64,000 bases of DNA, taken from assembly GCA_043805435.1 (NCBI GenBank), contig JAZDHY010000018.1:124001-188000 (forward strand), written 5' to 3'. Shown here piece by piece: positions 28,601-37,972 of the stretch. Under the pieces are notes generated by a model that saw nothing but the letters and a program-made list of their open reading frames with translations, was not told the DNA's origin and made no database searches. Positions within the stretch are counted from its first letter, which is position 1; each line of letters opens with the position of its first letter. The position numbers and the translations under genes were made by a program. Source of the DNA: JAEXOD01 sp043805435. Lineage in GTDB: Bacteria; Bacteroidota; Ignavibacteria; Ignavibacteriales; Melioribacteraceae.

Positions 28601-29308
28601 ATGGAAAACACAGAAATAACAACAATGCCAAGAATTGGAGACAAAGCTCCTGAATTTAAAGCAATAACTACACAAGGTGAAATTAATTTCCCATCCGATT
28701 TTTCCGGAAATTGGGTTATTTTATTTAGTCATCCGGCAGATTTTACACCGGTATGTACCAGCGAATTTATGACTTTTGCAACATTAGAACCAAAATTTGC
28801 TGAATTAAACTGCAAACTTGTTGGTTTATCAATTGATGGTTTATTTAGCCATATAGCTTGGCTGCGAACTATTAAAGAAAAAATTGAATTCAACGGGATG
28901 AAAGATGTAGAAGTTAAATTTCCTTTAATTGAAGATATTACTATGGAAATTGCAAATAAATACGGGATGATTCAACCCGGCGAAAGCACTACAAAAGCAG
29001 TTAGAGCTGTATTTGTTATTGATCCTAAAGGAATAATTCGTACAATAATTTATTATCCTTTAAGTTTAGGACGTAATTTTGATGAATTATTACGTGTTCT
29101 TGCCGCATTACAAACTGCAGACGCTTTTTCTGTTGCTACTCCGGCAGATTGGAGACCGGGTGACCCTGTAATTGTTCCTCCGGCTGGTTCATGCGGAACT
29201 GCAAAAGAGCGTATGGAAGGAAAAGAAGATATGAAATGTTACGATTGGTTTTTCTGCACAAAAGAAATAAGCAAAGAAACCGTACTTAGTACAATTACAA
29301 AAAAATAG
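28601..29308 (+). CDS. Peroxiredoxin, Prx6/archaeal 1-Cys-like type
   Basis: 235 aa. Peroxidatic C52 in HPADFTPVCTSEF (PxxxTxxC motif). The long C-terminal extension contains C198, C213 and C219; the C213/C219 pair in CYDWFFC matches the spacing of the C-terminal cysteines of archaeal thioredoxin peroxidases. It reduces H2O2 and organic peroxides. Last gene of the peroxide operon and followed by a clear terminator. Confidence 0.94.
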   Translation: MENTEITTMPRIGDKAPEFKAITTQGEINFPSDFSGNWVILFSHPADFTPVCTSEFMTFATLEPKFAELNCKLVGLSIDGLFSHIAWLRTIKEKIEFNGMKDVEVKFPLIEDITMEIANKYGMIQPGESTTKAVRAVFVIDPKGIIRTIIYYPLSLGRNFDELLRVLAALQTADAFSVATPADWRPGDPVIVPPAGSCGTAKERMEGKEDMKCYDWFFCTKEISKETVLSTITKK

Positions 29309-29318
29309 TATTTGATAG

Positions 29319-29348
29319 GCGGCATAGTTTTATGCCGCTTGTTTTTTT
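29319..29348 (+). terminator. Rho-independent terminator of the peroxide operon
   Basis: GCGGCAT-(AGTTTT)-ATGCCGC stem (29319-29338) followed by TTGTTTTTTT. It overlaps the 3' end of the convergent lipoprotein gene. Confidence 0.9.
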
Positions 29349-30084
29349 ACTTAAAGCTATACACACTTAAAATATTTAATTCGTCATTAACCAAATATAT
29401 TTTGTTATTTGTTTCATCAAGGGCAATACCTTCGTATTTATCCACAATTAAATCATATTGCTTTAGTTTTCCGGAGGATTTATTCCAATAATATAAACAC
29501 TTGTTTTCATCGCTTACTAATAAAAAACAAGAGTATTTTTTTGAATAAGTAATATCCGATAAATCTAAAGCAAACGAAATAATATATTCGTTTTTAGTTG
29601 TTTTATCCCAATTTAGCTCCAGTATTGCTACAGGAATTTGTTCATTTACAACAAACAAATTAGAACTGTCATCAAAACAAACACCTTCCAAACCATGATT
29701 TAATTCACCCGGATAATCAATTGTGTCTTTGCTTATTACATTTCCATTTAAATCCAAATGAACTAAAACACGTGTTCGTTCCTCTGTAACCCAAAGAGTA
29801 GAATCGGAACTATCATAAACAATACCTTCAAGATCCGAACCTGAATAATTAAGCGTTTTTAGAATTGTACCTGTATTATTAATTTTATAAATTTTTTGAG
29901 TTTCACCGCTGACAACCCATAATTGGGTTGCATCGTTATTTATTGCCAATCCCGAAGGTTCACCAAACGATAGATTATATTCGCCCAATAATGTTAATTC
30001 ATCTTTTTCAGTATTATTTTCACCGCTGTTACTACAACTAATAAAACAAAATAAACATATAAAACTTAATAATATTTTTAACAT
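29347..30084 (-). CDS. SdiA-regulated/YjiK-family beta-propeller lipoprotein
   Basis: 245 aa. Lipoprotein signal with lipobox FISC (Cys about residue 17). The remainder is built from propeller strands such as EPSGLAINNDATQLWVVS, LEGIVYDSSDSTLWVTEE, LEGVCFDDSSNLFVVNEQ and YEGIALDETNNKIYLVND. The repeated LEG/YEG blocks are characteristic of the SdiA-regulated (YjiK) family. Function is unknown. It closes the DUF4956/VTC cluster, 33 bp after the DUF4956 gene. Confidence 0.8.
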   Translation of the reverse strand: MLKILLSFICLFCFISCSNSGENNTEKDELTLLGEYNLSFGEPSGLAINNDATQLWVVSGETQKIYKINNTGTILKTLNYSGSDLEGIVYDSSDSTLWVTEERTRVLVHLDLNGNVISKDTIDYPGELNHGLEGVCFDDSSNLFVVNEQIPVAILELNWDKTTKNEYIISFALDLSDITYSKKYSCFLLVSDENKCLYYWNKSSGKLKQYDLIVDKYEGIALDETNNKIYLVNDELNILSVYSFK

Positions 30085-30117
30085 TCCAAATTCCCCTTTT
30101 GTAATAATATTTATATA

Positions 30118-30792
30118 TTAAATATGTTCTTCATCAAAAAATAAATTTATATTTTTTATTCCTGATAAAGCAGTCAATTCTTCAATAAATTTATTGGCTG
30201 ATTTGTTTTTTTTGAAAGAAACATAATACGAATATTCTGCTTCTTTATTTTGGGCAGCAGTTTTAATATTAATTAATTCATAACGAGTACAATATATTTT
30301 GAAAATATTAATAATTGTTTGGTTATTTACATCGCTTAAAGATGAACCGAACTGAAGTAAAAACTGATCGTTTCTAAGTGTAAACAAATTAGTTTTAGAA
30401 AAAACAAATAAAATTATTCCAATCATTAAGCTGCCAACAACCGCTAATTTGTGGTAACCTACACCAACAGCCATTCCAACAGCCAAACCAAAAAAGATAT
30501 AAACTATATCAAGCGTATCCTTAATTGCAGTTCTGAACCTAATTATTGACATTGCACCAACCAAACCAAATGCGCGTGCTAAATTGTTGCCAATAACCAT
30601 AATTACTAATGTTGTAATTAAAGATAAGAACATTATTGAATTAACAAAACTATCGCTAAAACCGGGACCTTTGTAACTAAATCGGTATATTATTGTTATA
30701 AAAAAACTACAGCATAAACTTAATAAAAGATTTATAATTATTTGGGATACTGTAGGAGCAAAAACATTAAAAGAGTGTAAGTTTTCAAGCAT
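30118..30792 (-). CDS. DUF4956 membrane protein
   Basis: 224 aa with about four transmembrane segments in residues 15-135 and a cytoplasmic C-terminal domain. The block GNNLARAFGLVGAMSIIRFRTAIKDTLD is split here as ARAFGLVGAMSIIRFRT, the conserved core of the DUF4956 family, which resembles MgtC-like folds. It is 13 bp downstream of the VTC-domain gene; this pairing recurs in bacteria and suggests polyphosphate or polymer export/handling, though this is unproven. Confidence 0.85.
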   Translation of the reverse strand: MLENLHSFNVFAPTVSQIIINLLLSLCCSFFITIIYRFSYKGPGFSDSFVNSIMFLSLITTLVIMVIGNNLARAFGLVGAMSIIRFRTAIKDTLDIVYIFFGLAVGMAVGVGYHKLAVVGSLMIGIILFVFSKTNLFTLRNDQFLLQFGSSLSDVNNQTIINIFKIYCTRYELINIKTAAQNKEAEYSYYVSFKKNKSANKFIEELTALSGIKNINLFFDEEHI

Positions 30793-30805
30793 AACTGCAT
30801 ACTAC

Positions 30806-31537
30806 CTATATTTGAAATTTTCGTTTGTGTTTATCAAAACAAATTGCATATTTAGAAACGGAGGTTCTTTGTAAATTATATTTTCTAATAATTTTAGGTA
30901 CCCAGTCCGGAATAACCATGTGAAATTTAACCTCCAAAACAAAATAATTAGGCATAGAGCATACCAAATTATCATCATTAAATAAACCGGCACACGAATT
31001 TTCAACCGAGCTGCGCAATTGTCTATCAAAAGTAATACGTAGTGAACTTTTAAATTTACACTGAAAAGCTTCTCTATTATACACAATTAATAATACAGGC
31101 GATAATTTAAGAATATAATAATTAAACATAAATTTTGTAATACAATCTTTATTGTGTTGTATTTTTTCGCTTTCACTAAAAAGTAAATCAATATTTTTAT
31201 TTTCAAATAATCCGCCTAATTTATTATAATAAATTAAACCTCTGTCTTTTGAAATAATATTTTCATTTTTTCTTTTTATTTCGAGAAAAACTTTTGAATC
31301 ATCATTTAAATAATTATATCCTCTTATGCGATATTTATTACGAACTTCTTTACCTTCCAGTTTTTCGTAATAACACTTAAATTTTCTTGTATCGTAATAA
31401 ATGCTTCTAACAACATATTCTTTGTTTTCCATTTTTGCAGCAAACGGATCATAATCCAGATAAGGGATTATATCTTTTCTTAAATGTTCTAATTTATCGT
31501 TGCTAACCAAATACTTATACTCTAGGCGCGCTTCCAA
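30806..31537 (-). CDS. VTC-domain polyphosphate polymerase-like protein
   Basis: 243 aa. The CYTH-like tunnel residues known from yeast Vtc4 are all visible: K8 in EYKY, R70 and R72 in KYRIRGY, E86/K88 in FLEIKRK, R155 in VYNREAF, R167 in LRITFD and E202/K204 in LEVKF. By family knowledge, it polymerises phosphate from ATP. No SPX domain or membrane segment is present in the protein itself; the downstream DUF4956 protein could supply the membrane part. 9 bp separate it from the HlyD-like gene. Confidence 0.85.
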   Translation of the reverse strand: MEARLEYKYLVSNDKLEHLRKDIIPYLDYDPFAAKMENKEYVVRSIYYDTRKFKCYYEKLEGKEVRNKYRIRGYNYLNDDSKVFLEIKRKNENIISKDRGLIYYNKLGGLFENKNIDLLFSESEKIQHNKDCITKFMFNYYILKLSPVLLIVYNREAFQCKFKSSLRITFDRQLRSSVENSCAGLFNDDNLVCSMPNYFVLEVKFHMVIPDWVPKIIRKYNLQRTSVSKYAICFDKHKRKFQI

Positions 31538-31546
31538 TTTACCACC

Positions 31547-32611
31547 TTAATTAAAAAAAAAGTTTTTTAATTGTTGAAGTGCATTAATAGGCTTTAAAAT
31601 AATTGAACCTTCGCTTATCATTCCGGAAAATAATTTTCCATTGGAATTGTCAACCAAAATTGAAACGCAAAGTACTTGTTCATAATGAAGCATTTTGACT
31701 TCTTTAGATACTGACAAAACTTTTCCCTCAATTATATCGTCAACATTATTTAGATTAATTTTTACAATGTCGCCTTCAATAATATCGTTTGAATAATTAA
31801 GTTTTAGCGGAAATTTAATAACAACTTCTTTTAGATTAATAACAGATAATATTGTGTCCTGCAAAAAAGTTCTATTTATTTCACCATCAATAGGTGAAAC
31901 CAAAATAAATTTTTCGACCCGTTTTTTTAGGACATTTAAATTAGTTTCGTACGATTTAATTTGCTCTTCCAAAAGACTAAGCGATTCCGGTTTAGCACCG
32001 GTTTTTCTGCTGTCTAAAATGCTTTTATTTATCTCAATTTCAGTTTCCAACTGTTTAACTTTGGCAAGTTCAATTTGATAGTTCTCTAATGAGGAATAAC
32101 CTTTTTTATATAATTGTTCTGTTCTTAAACAAATGTTTTTTTCCTGCTCCAGCTGAATTTTTGCAAGTTCAATTCTTTTAATATACTCTTCAACAATTGG
32201 CTTTTTTTCACCAGCTTTGTTTTCAATAAATTCTGCTTTGGCAACATTCCAATTACCGGTTATTTCTGCAATTTTTTCATCCACATAACTCGAATTAAAA
32301 TAACCAACCGTATCACCGCTATGCAGTCTATTTTTAAATAATAAATCAGGAGATAAATTAAAAACCATAGACTCGCCACGTTGAAATTGCGTCACTCCAA
32401 AATTTGTAGTCAACCCGGTTTTATAATTAATTACGCTGCTAATCAGTTGTCCATCTGTTCCTTTGCAGATAATCCATTTTTCACTTGGATTTATTTGGCT
32501 GAAAATATTTAAGGAGTGAGGAAATTTAACATCACTTAAAATTATTATCATTAAACCAGCTATAAAAAATAAAAAAACAAATAATGCCCGTTTAGCTTTA
32601 TGTCTATTCAT
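31547..32611 (-). CDS. HlyD-like membrane-fusion/biotinyl-lipoyl family protein
   Basis: 354 aa. One N-terminal membrane anchor (about 9-28). The barrel-sandwich halves flank a long alpha-helical hairpin about 125-240 (EKIAEITGNW... and LAKVKQLETEIEINK), followed by LVSPIDGEINRTF and a beta-barrel C-terminus with VVIKFPLKLNYSNDI. This is the periplasmic adaptor layout, but no ABC or RND partner is adjacent. It heads the VTC/DUF4956 cluster, so it may couple that system across the periplasm (inference). Confidence 0.75.
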   Translation of the reverse strand: MNRHKAKRALFVFLFFIAGLMIIILSDVKFPHSLNIFSQINPSEKWIICKGTDGQLISSVINYKTGLTTNFGVTQFQRGESMVFNLSPDLLFKNRLHSGDTVGYFNSSYVDEKIAEITGNWNVAKAEFIENKAGEKKPIVEEYIKRIELAKIQLEQEKNICLRTEQLYKKGYSSLENYQIELAKVKQLETEIEINKSILDSRKTGAKPESLSLLEEQIKSYETNLNVLKKRVEKFILVSPIDGEINRTFLQDTILSVINLKEVVIKFPLKLNYSNDIIEGDIVKINLNNVDDIIEGKVLSVSKEVKMLHYEQVLCVSILVDNSNGKLFSGMISEGSIILKPINALQQLKNFFFN

Positions 32612-32761
32612 GTTTTATTTAACCATGTACCATATTTTATTTAATTAAATATAATTTATTAAATCCCCAATAACAATGCTTTAATTTTAAGTGCAGCCAC
32701 ATTGTGATTTAGAACATATTTCATTCAAGGCTGTTACTTTTAATAGTACTATTTATTTCTT

Positions 32762-32824
32762 AAAAAAATAGTTAACCAAGTTATATTATTAATGTTTTAC
32801 AACAAATATACTTGGTTAACTATT
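32762..32824 (-). terminator. Long inverted repeat with T-tract downstream of the GH5 gene
   Basis: AATAGTTAACCAAGT (32767-32781) and ACTTGGTTAACTATT (32810-32824) are perfectly complementary over 15 bp with a 28-nt loop that can pair further (TATATT/AATATA). On the minus strand a run of seven T follows. It lies about 185 bp beyond the GH5 stop and 150 bp before the HlyD-like start, in a 397-bp gap in which no gene is seen. Confidence 0.7.
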
Positions 32825-33008
32825 AAATAACACATATCACAATCGGTTCTTAGATATTGAACACTTTTCTACTATAGAACAAAAGGCAAATATTAGACAA
32901 CAATAAAAGTTTTATGGTTTAATGAAAATTAAATAAATATAATAATAGCACCTTATTTAATTTTTTTACCGCAATATTTTATTATAAACCTATTTACTCA
33001 ATCCAAAA

Positions 33009-35018
33009 CTATTTGACAATTGTCATCTTTTTAATAGAGTTAAAATTCCCTGCCTTTAAGCAATAAAAATAAATTCCGCTTGAAAGACCTCCCGGAATTG
33101 AGGATGTGTTAAAATTAAAACTATAAGTTCCGGCCTGCTTTTCTTGATTTATCAAAGCGGCAATCTCTTTACCTAAAATATCATAAATTTTTAAAGCTAC
33201 AAAACTTTGTTCAGGTATAGAATAGTTAATAATAGTCTCCGGATTAAAAGGGTTTGGATAATTTTGCGCTAGTTCAAATTTTTCAGGCACGGGTAAACCA
33301 TCTTCAACACCAACTGAAATAAGTTCAAACTTAACATTACTTAAATTAAATCCGCCATTAAAAAAATTTAATACTAATGTATGTGCGCCAACAGGAAGAT
33401 TTATATCCTGAACTACAACATTACTCCAGCTTGTCCAGCCGCCCGTTGCAGGAATATCAATAAAAGTCCCCAAGTTTAAGCCGTCCAAACGCATTAATAT
33501 TTTTCCTGCACTTGTATTTGCAGCAACACGGAACGTTAGTTTATAAACTCCTGTTGCAGCTATATTAATTGTGTAAGTTAAATATTCGCCTGTATTTATA
33601 AATCCTACACCATAACCATTTGTTTGACTATCGCTGCATTTTTCAATATCAACACCGTCGTTACGATATTGATAACCGCTGTTCCATACTCCGTTATTGC
33701 CGGTATTTTGGTAATCATTATCTTTATAAGCAAATCCATTTTGACCATAATCATAATTTGAAGCGTAAATAGTACCCGGAATTGTATTCAGACCGAATGG
33801 CAATGTAGCAGTTGAGTTAACTTGACGGAACATTGCGTCAATAACACCATCGTTCATTTTACAGTTTTCAATTTTTAAGCTTTCGGCAAATTTATTTAAC
33901 GCATTAACTGTATAATCAACACTTGGTTTAGTGGCTGTACCGTTCCAATATCTTAAAAGATAATCATATTCTGCCGGTTTATTAACATACATTAAACTAT
34001 TATTCCCTTCAACTTTTTTTATTGTCCACCAAGCCCAGCCTATGTTATTTGTTTCCATAAGTTTGATACAGTCGGTAAACCATTGATTTGAATTTTCACC
34101 CGATTCGCCCAACCATAACGGACAATTTGTATTGTTGCGTAAAGTATTCAAATAACCTATTGAATTATAATCCGTACCATTCCAGTACTTATGAAAACTA
34201 TAAGCCATATTTTCATCCCAAGCAGGACTTAACAAACCAAAATCGGTGGCATACCAATTCCCTTCAATAAAAATAAGATGATTTTGGTCAACTAAACGTA
34301 TTTCGTTAGTAATTGTAACAAATAAATCGCGTAGCGGTTGGTTGCCCGCTGTACCAAAATCGTAAGCAGTTTCGTTTATTAAATCGTAACCGCCAATCCA
34401 TTGTTCGTTTGCATAACGGGCAGCTATAGTTTTCCACAAATAAATTGTACGTAATTTTGCAACTTCATCTTCCCATAGCGGCGGGTAGGCCGGATTATAA
34501 TCGGCAATATTATCTTTGCTTTGTCCGCCGGGTGCAGCGTGAAGATCTAAAATTAAATAAATTTGGCTTTCTTTACACCATTGCAAAAGGCTGTCTATTA
34601 TTGCAAACCCTTCTTCGGAATAACTGAAGGGCTGATCCTGCGGGGTTAATAAATTAAAGTGCATTGGCAGACGAATTGAATTAAAACCCCATTCCTTTAA
34701 TTTTTGAACATCTTTGCGGGTAACAAAATTTTTACGGTATAAAGTAAAAAATTCATCGGTTTTTTGTGTACCTATTAAAGCTTCAATTTTTTGGCGAAAC
34801 TGCCATGCAGCATTGGCAAAGGATGAAGTTTGCAGCATATACCCTTCGGGTACCAGCCAGCCACCCAGTCCAATACCACGCAGCAATACAGAGTTACCAG
34901 TTCCGTCAACAATGTTTTTACCCGATCTTTTTAAAAATCCTTCTGCAAAAATGGTGTTGATGGAAACTATTGATATTAAAATTATTAATAATATTATTGT
35001 TGTCTGTTTTCTAATCAT
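33009..35018 (-). CDS. Secreted GH5 glycoside hydrolase with CBM6 and T9SS sorting domain
   Basis: 669 aa. Signal peptide about 1-25 (ends NTIFAE). GH5-type TIM barrel about 30-370: SIRLPMHF, LILDLHAAPGG, acid/base E216 in DLINETAYD and nucleophile E305 in WLGESGEN. A CBM6-like module lies about 430-560 (GFAYKDNDYQNTG, VGFINTGEYLTYTI). The C-terminal sorting domain starts AQNYPNPFNPETI and ends KKMTIVK. Likely an exported beta-1,4- or beta-1,3-glucanase (exo-glucanase-like subfamily by the LGGWLVPEGYM start). The exact substrate is uncertain. Confidence 0.92.
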   Translation of the reverse strand: MIRKQTTIILLIILISIVSINTIFAEGFLKRSGKNIVDGTGNSVLLRGIGLGGWLVPEGYMLQTSSFANAAWQFRQKIEALIGTQKTDEFFTLYRKNFVTRKDVQKLKEWGFNSIRLPMHFNLLTPQDQPFSYSEEGFAIIDSLLQWCKESQIYLILDLHAAPGGQSKDNIADYNPAYPPLWEDEVAKLRTIYLWKTIAARYANEQWIGGYDLINETAYDFGTAGNQPLRDLFVTITNEIRLVDQNHLIFIEGNWYATDFGLLSPAWDENMAYSFHKYWNGTDYNSIGYLNTLRNNTNCPLWLGESGENSNQWFTDCIKLMETNNIGWAWWTIKKVEGNNSLMYVNKPAEYDYLLRYWNGTATKPSVDYTVNALNKFAESLKIENCKMNDGVIDAMFRQVNSTATLPFGLNTIPGTIYASNYDYGQNGFAYKDNDYQNTGNNGVWNSGYQYRNDGVDIEKCSDSQTNGYGVGFINTGEYLTYTINIAATGVYKLTFRVAANTSAGKILMRLDGLNLGTFIDIPATGGWTSWSNVVVQDINLPVGAHTLVLNFFNGGFNLSNVKFELISVGVEDGLPVPEKFELAQNYPNPFNPETIINYSIPEQSFVALKIYDILGKEIAALINQEKQAGTYSFNFNTSSIPGGLSSGIYFYCLKAGNFNSIKKMTIVK

Positions 35019-35343
35019 TGGATATAATTCTCTTTTTGTAAAAAAATCAATTTAATATAATTATTAATTAAGTATAGCAAAAATCAATCCAAATTAATTA
35101 TACTTATAAACCTATATTATTGGCATTTTTGTGAAAAATAAGGAGGTTTAATTTATTAGATTAATAATTAAAAATTATTGAATTGATAAATATCTTAAAA
35201 CAAGCAAAATTTATAATAAAATTATAATTCTTCTAATTGAATAATATAAATTTAATATTGGCAGTTTATTAAATTAAAGCATAATTTTGTAATTAAATGT
35301 TATTTATAAATAACTAATTAAATATAATTACACGAGGAACCAA
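35019..35343. other. AT-rich divergent intergenic region
   Basis: 325 bp between the divergently transcribed GH5 and BtpA genes. Apart from the ACGAGGAA ribosome binding site before the BtpA start, only AT-rich sequence is seen; no reading frame, palindrome or repeat stands out. Confidence 0.6.
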
Positions 35344-36132
35344 ATGGATCTATTTAATTTATATAAACCGATAATTGGAATGATACACATAGAGGCCTTA
35401 CCTGGTACACCCAAATACAAAGGTAGCGTTAAAGCCATAATTGAAAAAGCCAAAGAAGAAGCAAAAACTTATGCAAATCTTGGTTTAAATGTTTTAATGA
35501 TTGAAAACATGCACGATACCCCTTATCTTAACAGAAATATAGGGCCCGAAATTGTATCAAACATGAGCATTATTATGTACGAAATCAAAAAGGAATTTGG
35601 ACTACCTTTAGGCATTCAAATTCTTGCCGGAGCCAATAAACAAGCTTTAGCTGCTGCACATGCTGCCGGAGGTGACTTTATACGTGCCGAAGGTTTTGTT
35701 TTTGCACATGTTGGAGACGAAGGTACTTTTAACAGCGATGCGGGTGAATTGCTTAGATACAGAAAACAAATAGACGCTGAAAACATTTTAATATTTACGG
35801 ATATTAAAAAGAAACATAGCTCGCATGCTATAACAGCCGATACCGATATTGTTGAAACTGCAAAAGCAGCCGAATTTTTTATGAGTGACGGTGTAATAAT
35901 TACGGGCAGCAGTACCGGACATGAACCCTCATTAGCTGAAATTCAAAATGTTAAAGATGAAGTTACAATTCCTGTTTTAGCCGGCTCCGGCATTAATGCA
36001 ACCAATATTTACGATTATAAAGATTACTGCGATGCTTTTATTATTGGATCGTATTTTAAAGAAGCCGGCAACTGGCAAAATCCAATTGATCCGGAAAGAG
36101 TTAAGAAATTTCTTAAAGCTTTTGGAAAATAA
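35344..36132 (+). CDS. BtpA/SgcQ-family protein
   Basis: 262 aa. TIM-barrel protein with PIIGMIHIEALPGTPKY at the start, LMIENMHDTPYL, GGDFIRAEGFVFAHVGDEG and PVLAGSGINATNI, all hallmarks of the BtpA family. The family includes cyanobacterial BtpA (photosystem I stability) and SgcQ (sugar metabolism cluster); the biochemical reaction is not established. It is a monocistronic gene here, with no informative neighbours. Confidence 0.88.
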   Translation: MDLFNLYKPIIGMIHIEALPGTPKYKGSVKAIIEKAKEEAKTYANLGLNVLMIENMHDTPYLNRNIGPEIVSNMSIIMYEIKKEFGLPLGIQILAGANKQALAAAHAAGGDFIRAEGFVFAHVGDEGTFNSDAGELLRYRKQIDAENILIFTDIKKKHSSHAITADTDIVETAKAAEFFMSDGVIITGSSTGHEPSLAEIQNVKDEVTIPVLAGSGINATNIYDYKDYCDAFIIGSYFKEAGNWQNPIDPERVKKFLKAFGK

Positions 36133-36804
36133 TTTTTAGATGTTATTTAACAGGCTGCCACATAATTAATAATAGTTCTATGCTCCCGTTATTTTAAAAT
36201 AATTAATTAGTTATGTGGCCTGCTCCCAAAGAATTGTTTGTTTTTCGTTATCGATTATTCCCGCAGTATAGCTGCTCCGCCAAAGCTTAAGATTTATTTA
36301 CTTAGATTTCTAAATTGAGGACGTTCAACATTTATGACCGTTTAAAAGTATACTACAATGCTCCAAGAAAACATAATATTTTTTTCACTGTGCGGAGCAT
36401 GCCCCTCATATCCTTCTTTTTTGCATTTTTTTGATTATATCTGTTATAAAAACTAATATAATATGTTATATTTTACATTAATTAATTTCTTTAAGGAACT
36501 ATTATAATTAATGTTACAGTTGATAATAATTCCATAGAATTACAAAGCAAGTACTAAAAATACATAATTTTTATTTGTCAATTATTTTTCTATACTTCTC
36601 AATAATTTTTATTGCTTTTCCATTAATTTTACCAAAAAGCCATAATATTTAAAAACTAATTATAAAATAGGTTCTATTTACTTATTTGAACCCCAATTTG
36701 TGATTACCATCACGAATACTTTGTTAACCGGAATTTAACTAGGAAAATTAATTTTCGTTCAATAAATTTCATTTATGAATTTAACAAATTTTTTAGGGGG
36801 AATA
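36133..36804. other. Intergenic region with hairpins, no gene
   Basis: 672 bp with no convincing reading frame. An imperfect inverted repeat follows the BtpA gene: CAGGCTGCCACATAAT (36151-36166) against TTATGTGGCCTG (36211-36222), with a 2-nt bulge, a possible terminator. A second short inverted repeat is ATGCTCC/GGAGCAT at 36359-36365 and 36394-36400. The rest is AT-rich. Confidence 0.5.
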
Positions 36805-37923
36805 GTGAAAAAACTATTTTTAATTGTTTTAGCAGTTGCACAACTTATTATGTCATCCTGCAGCAAGGATAATCCGGTTGAAACGGAATTAATACCTGAT
36901 GGTAAGATCGAGATTGTTATAAACGATATTCCTTATCAAACTGACAAATTTTTAAGAATACCATATACAATAAAAATGTGGGAGTTTGAAAATGAGGATT
37001 TATATTTGAAAGAAATAATAATTTTTGATTTTGATACTAAAGCTGAATTGCTAAGACTTAACGAAAGTGAATTACCATTTATTTACAAAAATCCGCTTGA
37101 TCAAATTCCGGGCGTAACAATGGATGCAATTTCAAGCTATTATCTTTCCATACAAATTCCAATACCTTTAACAAGTACAAAACCCGCAAAAATAAGTCAT
37201 CGTTTTATATTTAAAAAACCATTTAACAGCAAAGAAATAACACTTGAGGGTGGTGTTTTTTCTCCTCGATTTAGCGAAACGCCATTAATTATTTCATCTC
37301 CAGTAAAGGGGAAAAATTGGGTATTTATAAATCAGTCGACCCTAGGTTATCATTTTTATGTTTTGTTTTTTGTTAACGGTAAAATATCAAGAAGCGAAAG
37401 ATTTGCCTTTGATAATTTACGATTGAATGATGATTATTCGAATATATACCAAGGAGATCCTAAACTTAATACTTCATATTTTAATTATCACGATACTCTT
37501 TATGCGGTTGCAGATGGATCTGTAATTTCGATAAAGGATGGGAGACCCGAAAATAACGGCGATGCTCAGGATGTTCAAATGAACGATCTGGATGAACTAG
37601 CCGGAAACTATATAATCCTTAAGATTGGAGAAGGCTGTTATGCATTTTATTGTCATTGTGCACCCAATACATTTAAGGTAAATGTTGGCGATGTAATTAA
37701 AAAAGGAGATCCAATTGCATTATTGGGTAATTCGGGTAATTCAACCGCACCGCATTTGCATTTTCAAATTACCGATGGACCTGATCTTTTCTTTTCAAAC
37801 GGAATACCATTTGTTTTAAAAAGCTATACAAAAATTGGTGAATATGGCGTAGGAACAAATACTCCAACTCCTATAAATAATTCTATGATGGAGGAAGGTG
37901 TAGTTGTAGATTTTGGTTTGTAA
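36805..37923 (+). CDS. M23-family metallopeptidase lipoprotein
   Basis: 373 aa from the GTG at 36805, chosen because AGGGGG sits 4 nt upstream; an in-frame ATG at 36775 lacks a binding site. Lipoprotein signal KKLFLIVLAVAQLIMSSC. The N-terminal half is a beta-rich domain. The C-terminal LytM/M23 domain has FAFDNL, LYAVADGSV, FYCHCAPNTFKVNVGDVI and GNSGNSTAPHLHF with the HxH zinc site. The first zinc-ligand region is divergent (no canonical HxxxD), so activity is uncertain. Likely acts on peptidoglycan in the periplasm. Confidence 0.8.
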   Translation: MKKLFLIVLAVAQLIMSSCSKDNPVETELIPDGKIEIVINDIPYQTDKFLRIPYTIKMWEFENEDLYLKEIIIFDFDTKAELLRLNESELPFIYKNPLDQIPGVTMDAISSYYLSIQIPIPLTSTKPAKISHRFIFKKPFNSKEITLEGGVFSPRFSETPLIISSPVKGKNWVFINQSTLGYHFYVLFFVNGKISRSERFAFDNLRLNDDYSNIYQGDPKLNTSYFNYHDTLYAVADGSVISIKDGRPENNGDAQDVQMNDLDELAGNYIILKIGEGCYAFYCHCAPNTFKVNVGDVIKKGDPIALLGNSGNSTAPHLHFQITDGPDLFFSNGIPFVLKSYTKIGEYGVGTNTPTPINNSMMEEGVVVDFGL

Positions 37924-37928
37924 ACACT

Positions 37929-37972
37929 TATAAATATTGGGGCAGAGTTATTATTTTGCCTCAATATTTATA
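37929..37972. terminator. Bidirectional hairpin terminator overlapping a stop codon
   Basis: TATAAATATTGGGGCA (37929-37944) pairs with TGCCTCAATATTTATA (37957-37972) over 16 positions with one G-T. It lies between convergent genes, and its right arm contains the stop codon of the minus-strand gene. Confidence 0.75.

Noticed and set aside
30802..31086. 94-aa reading frame on the minus strand inside the VTC gene
   Set aside because: It is an out-of-frame shadow of the VTC-domain gene with no start signal of its own.
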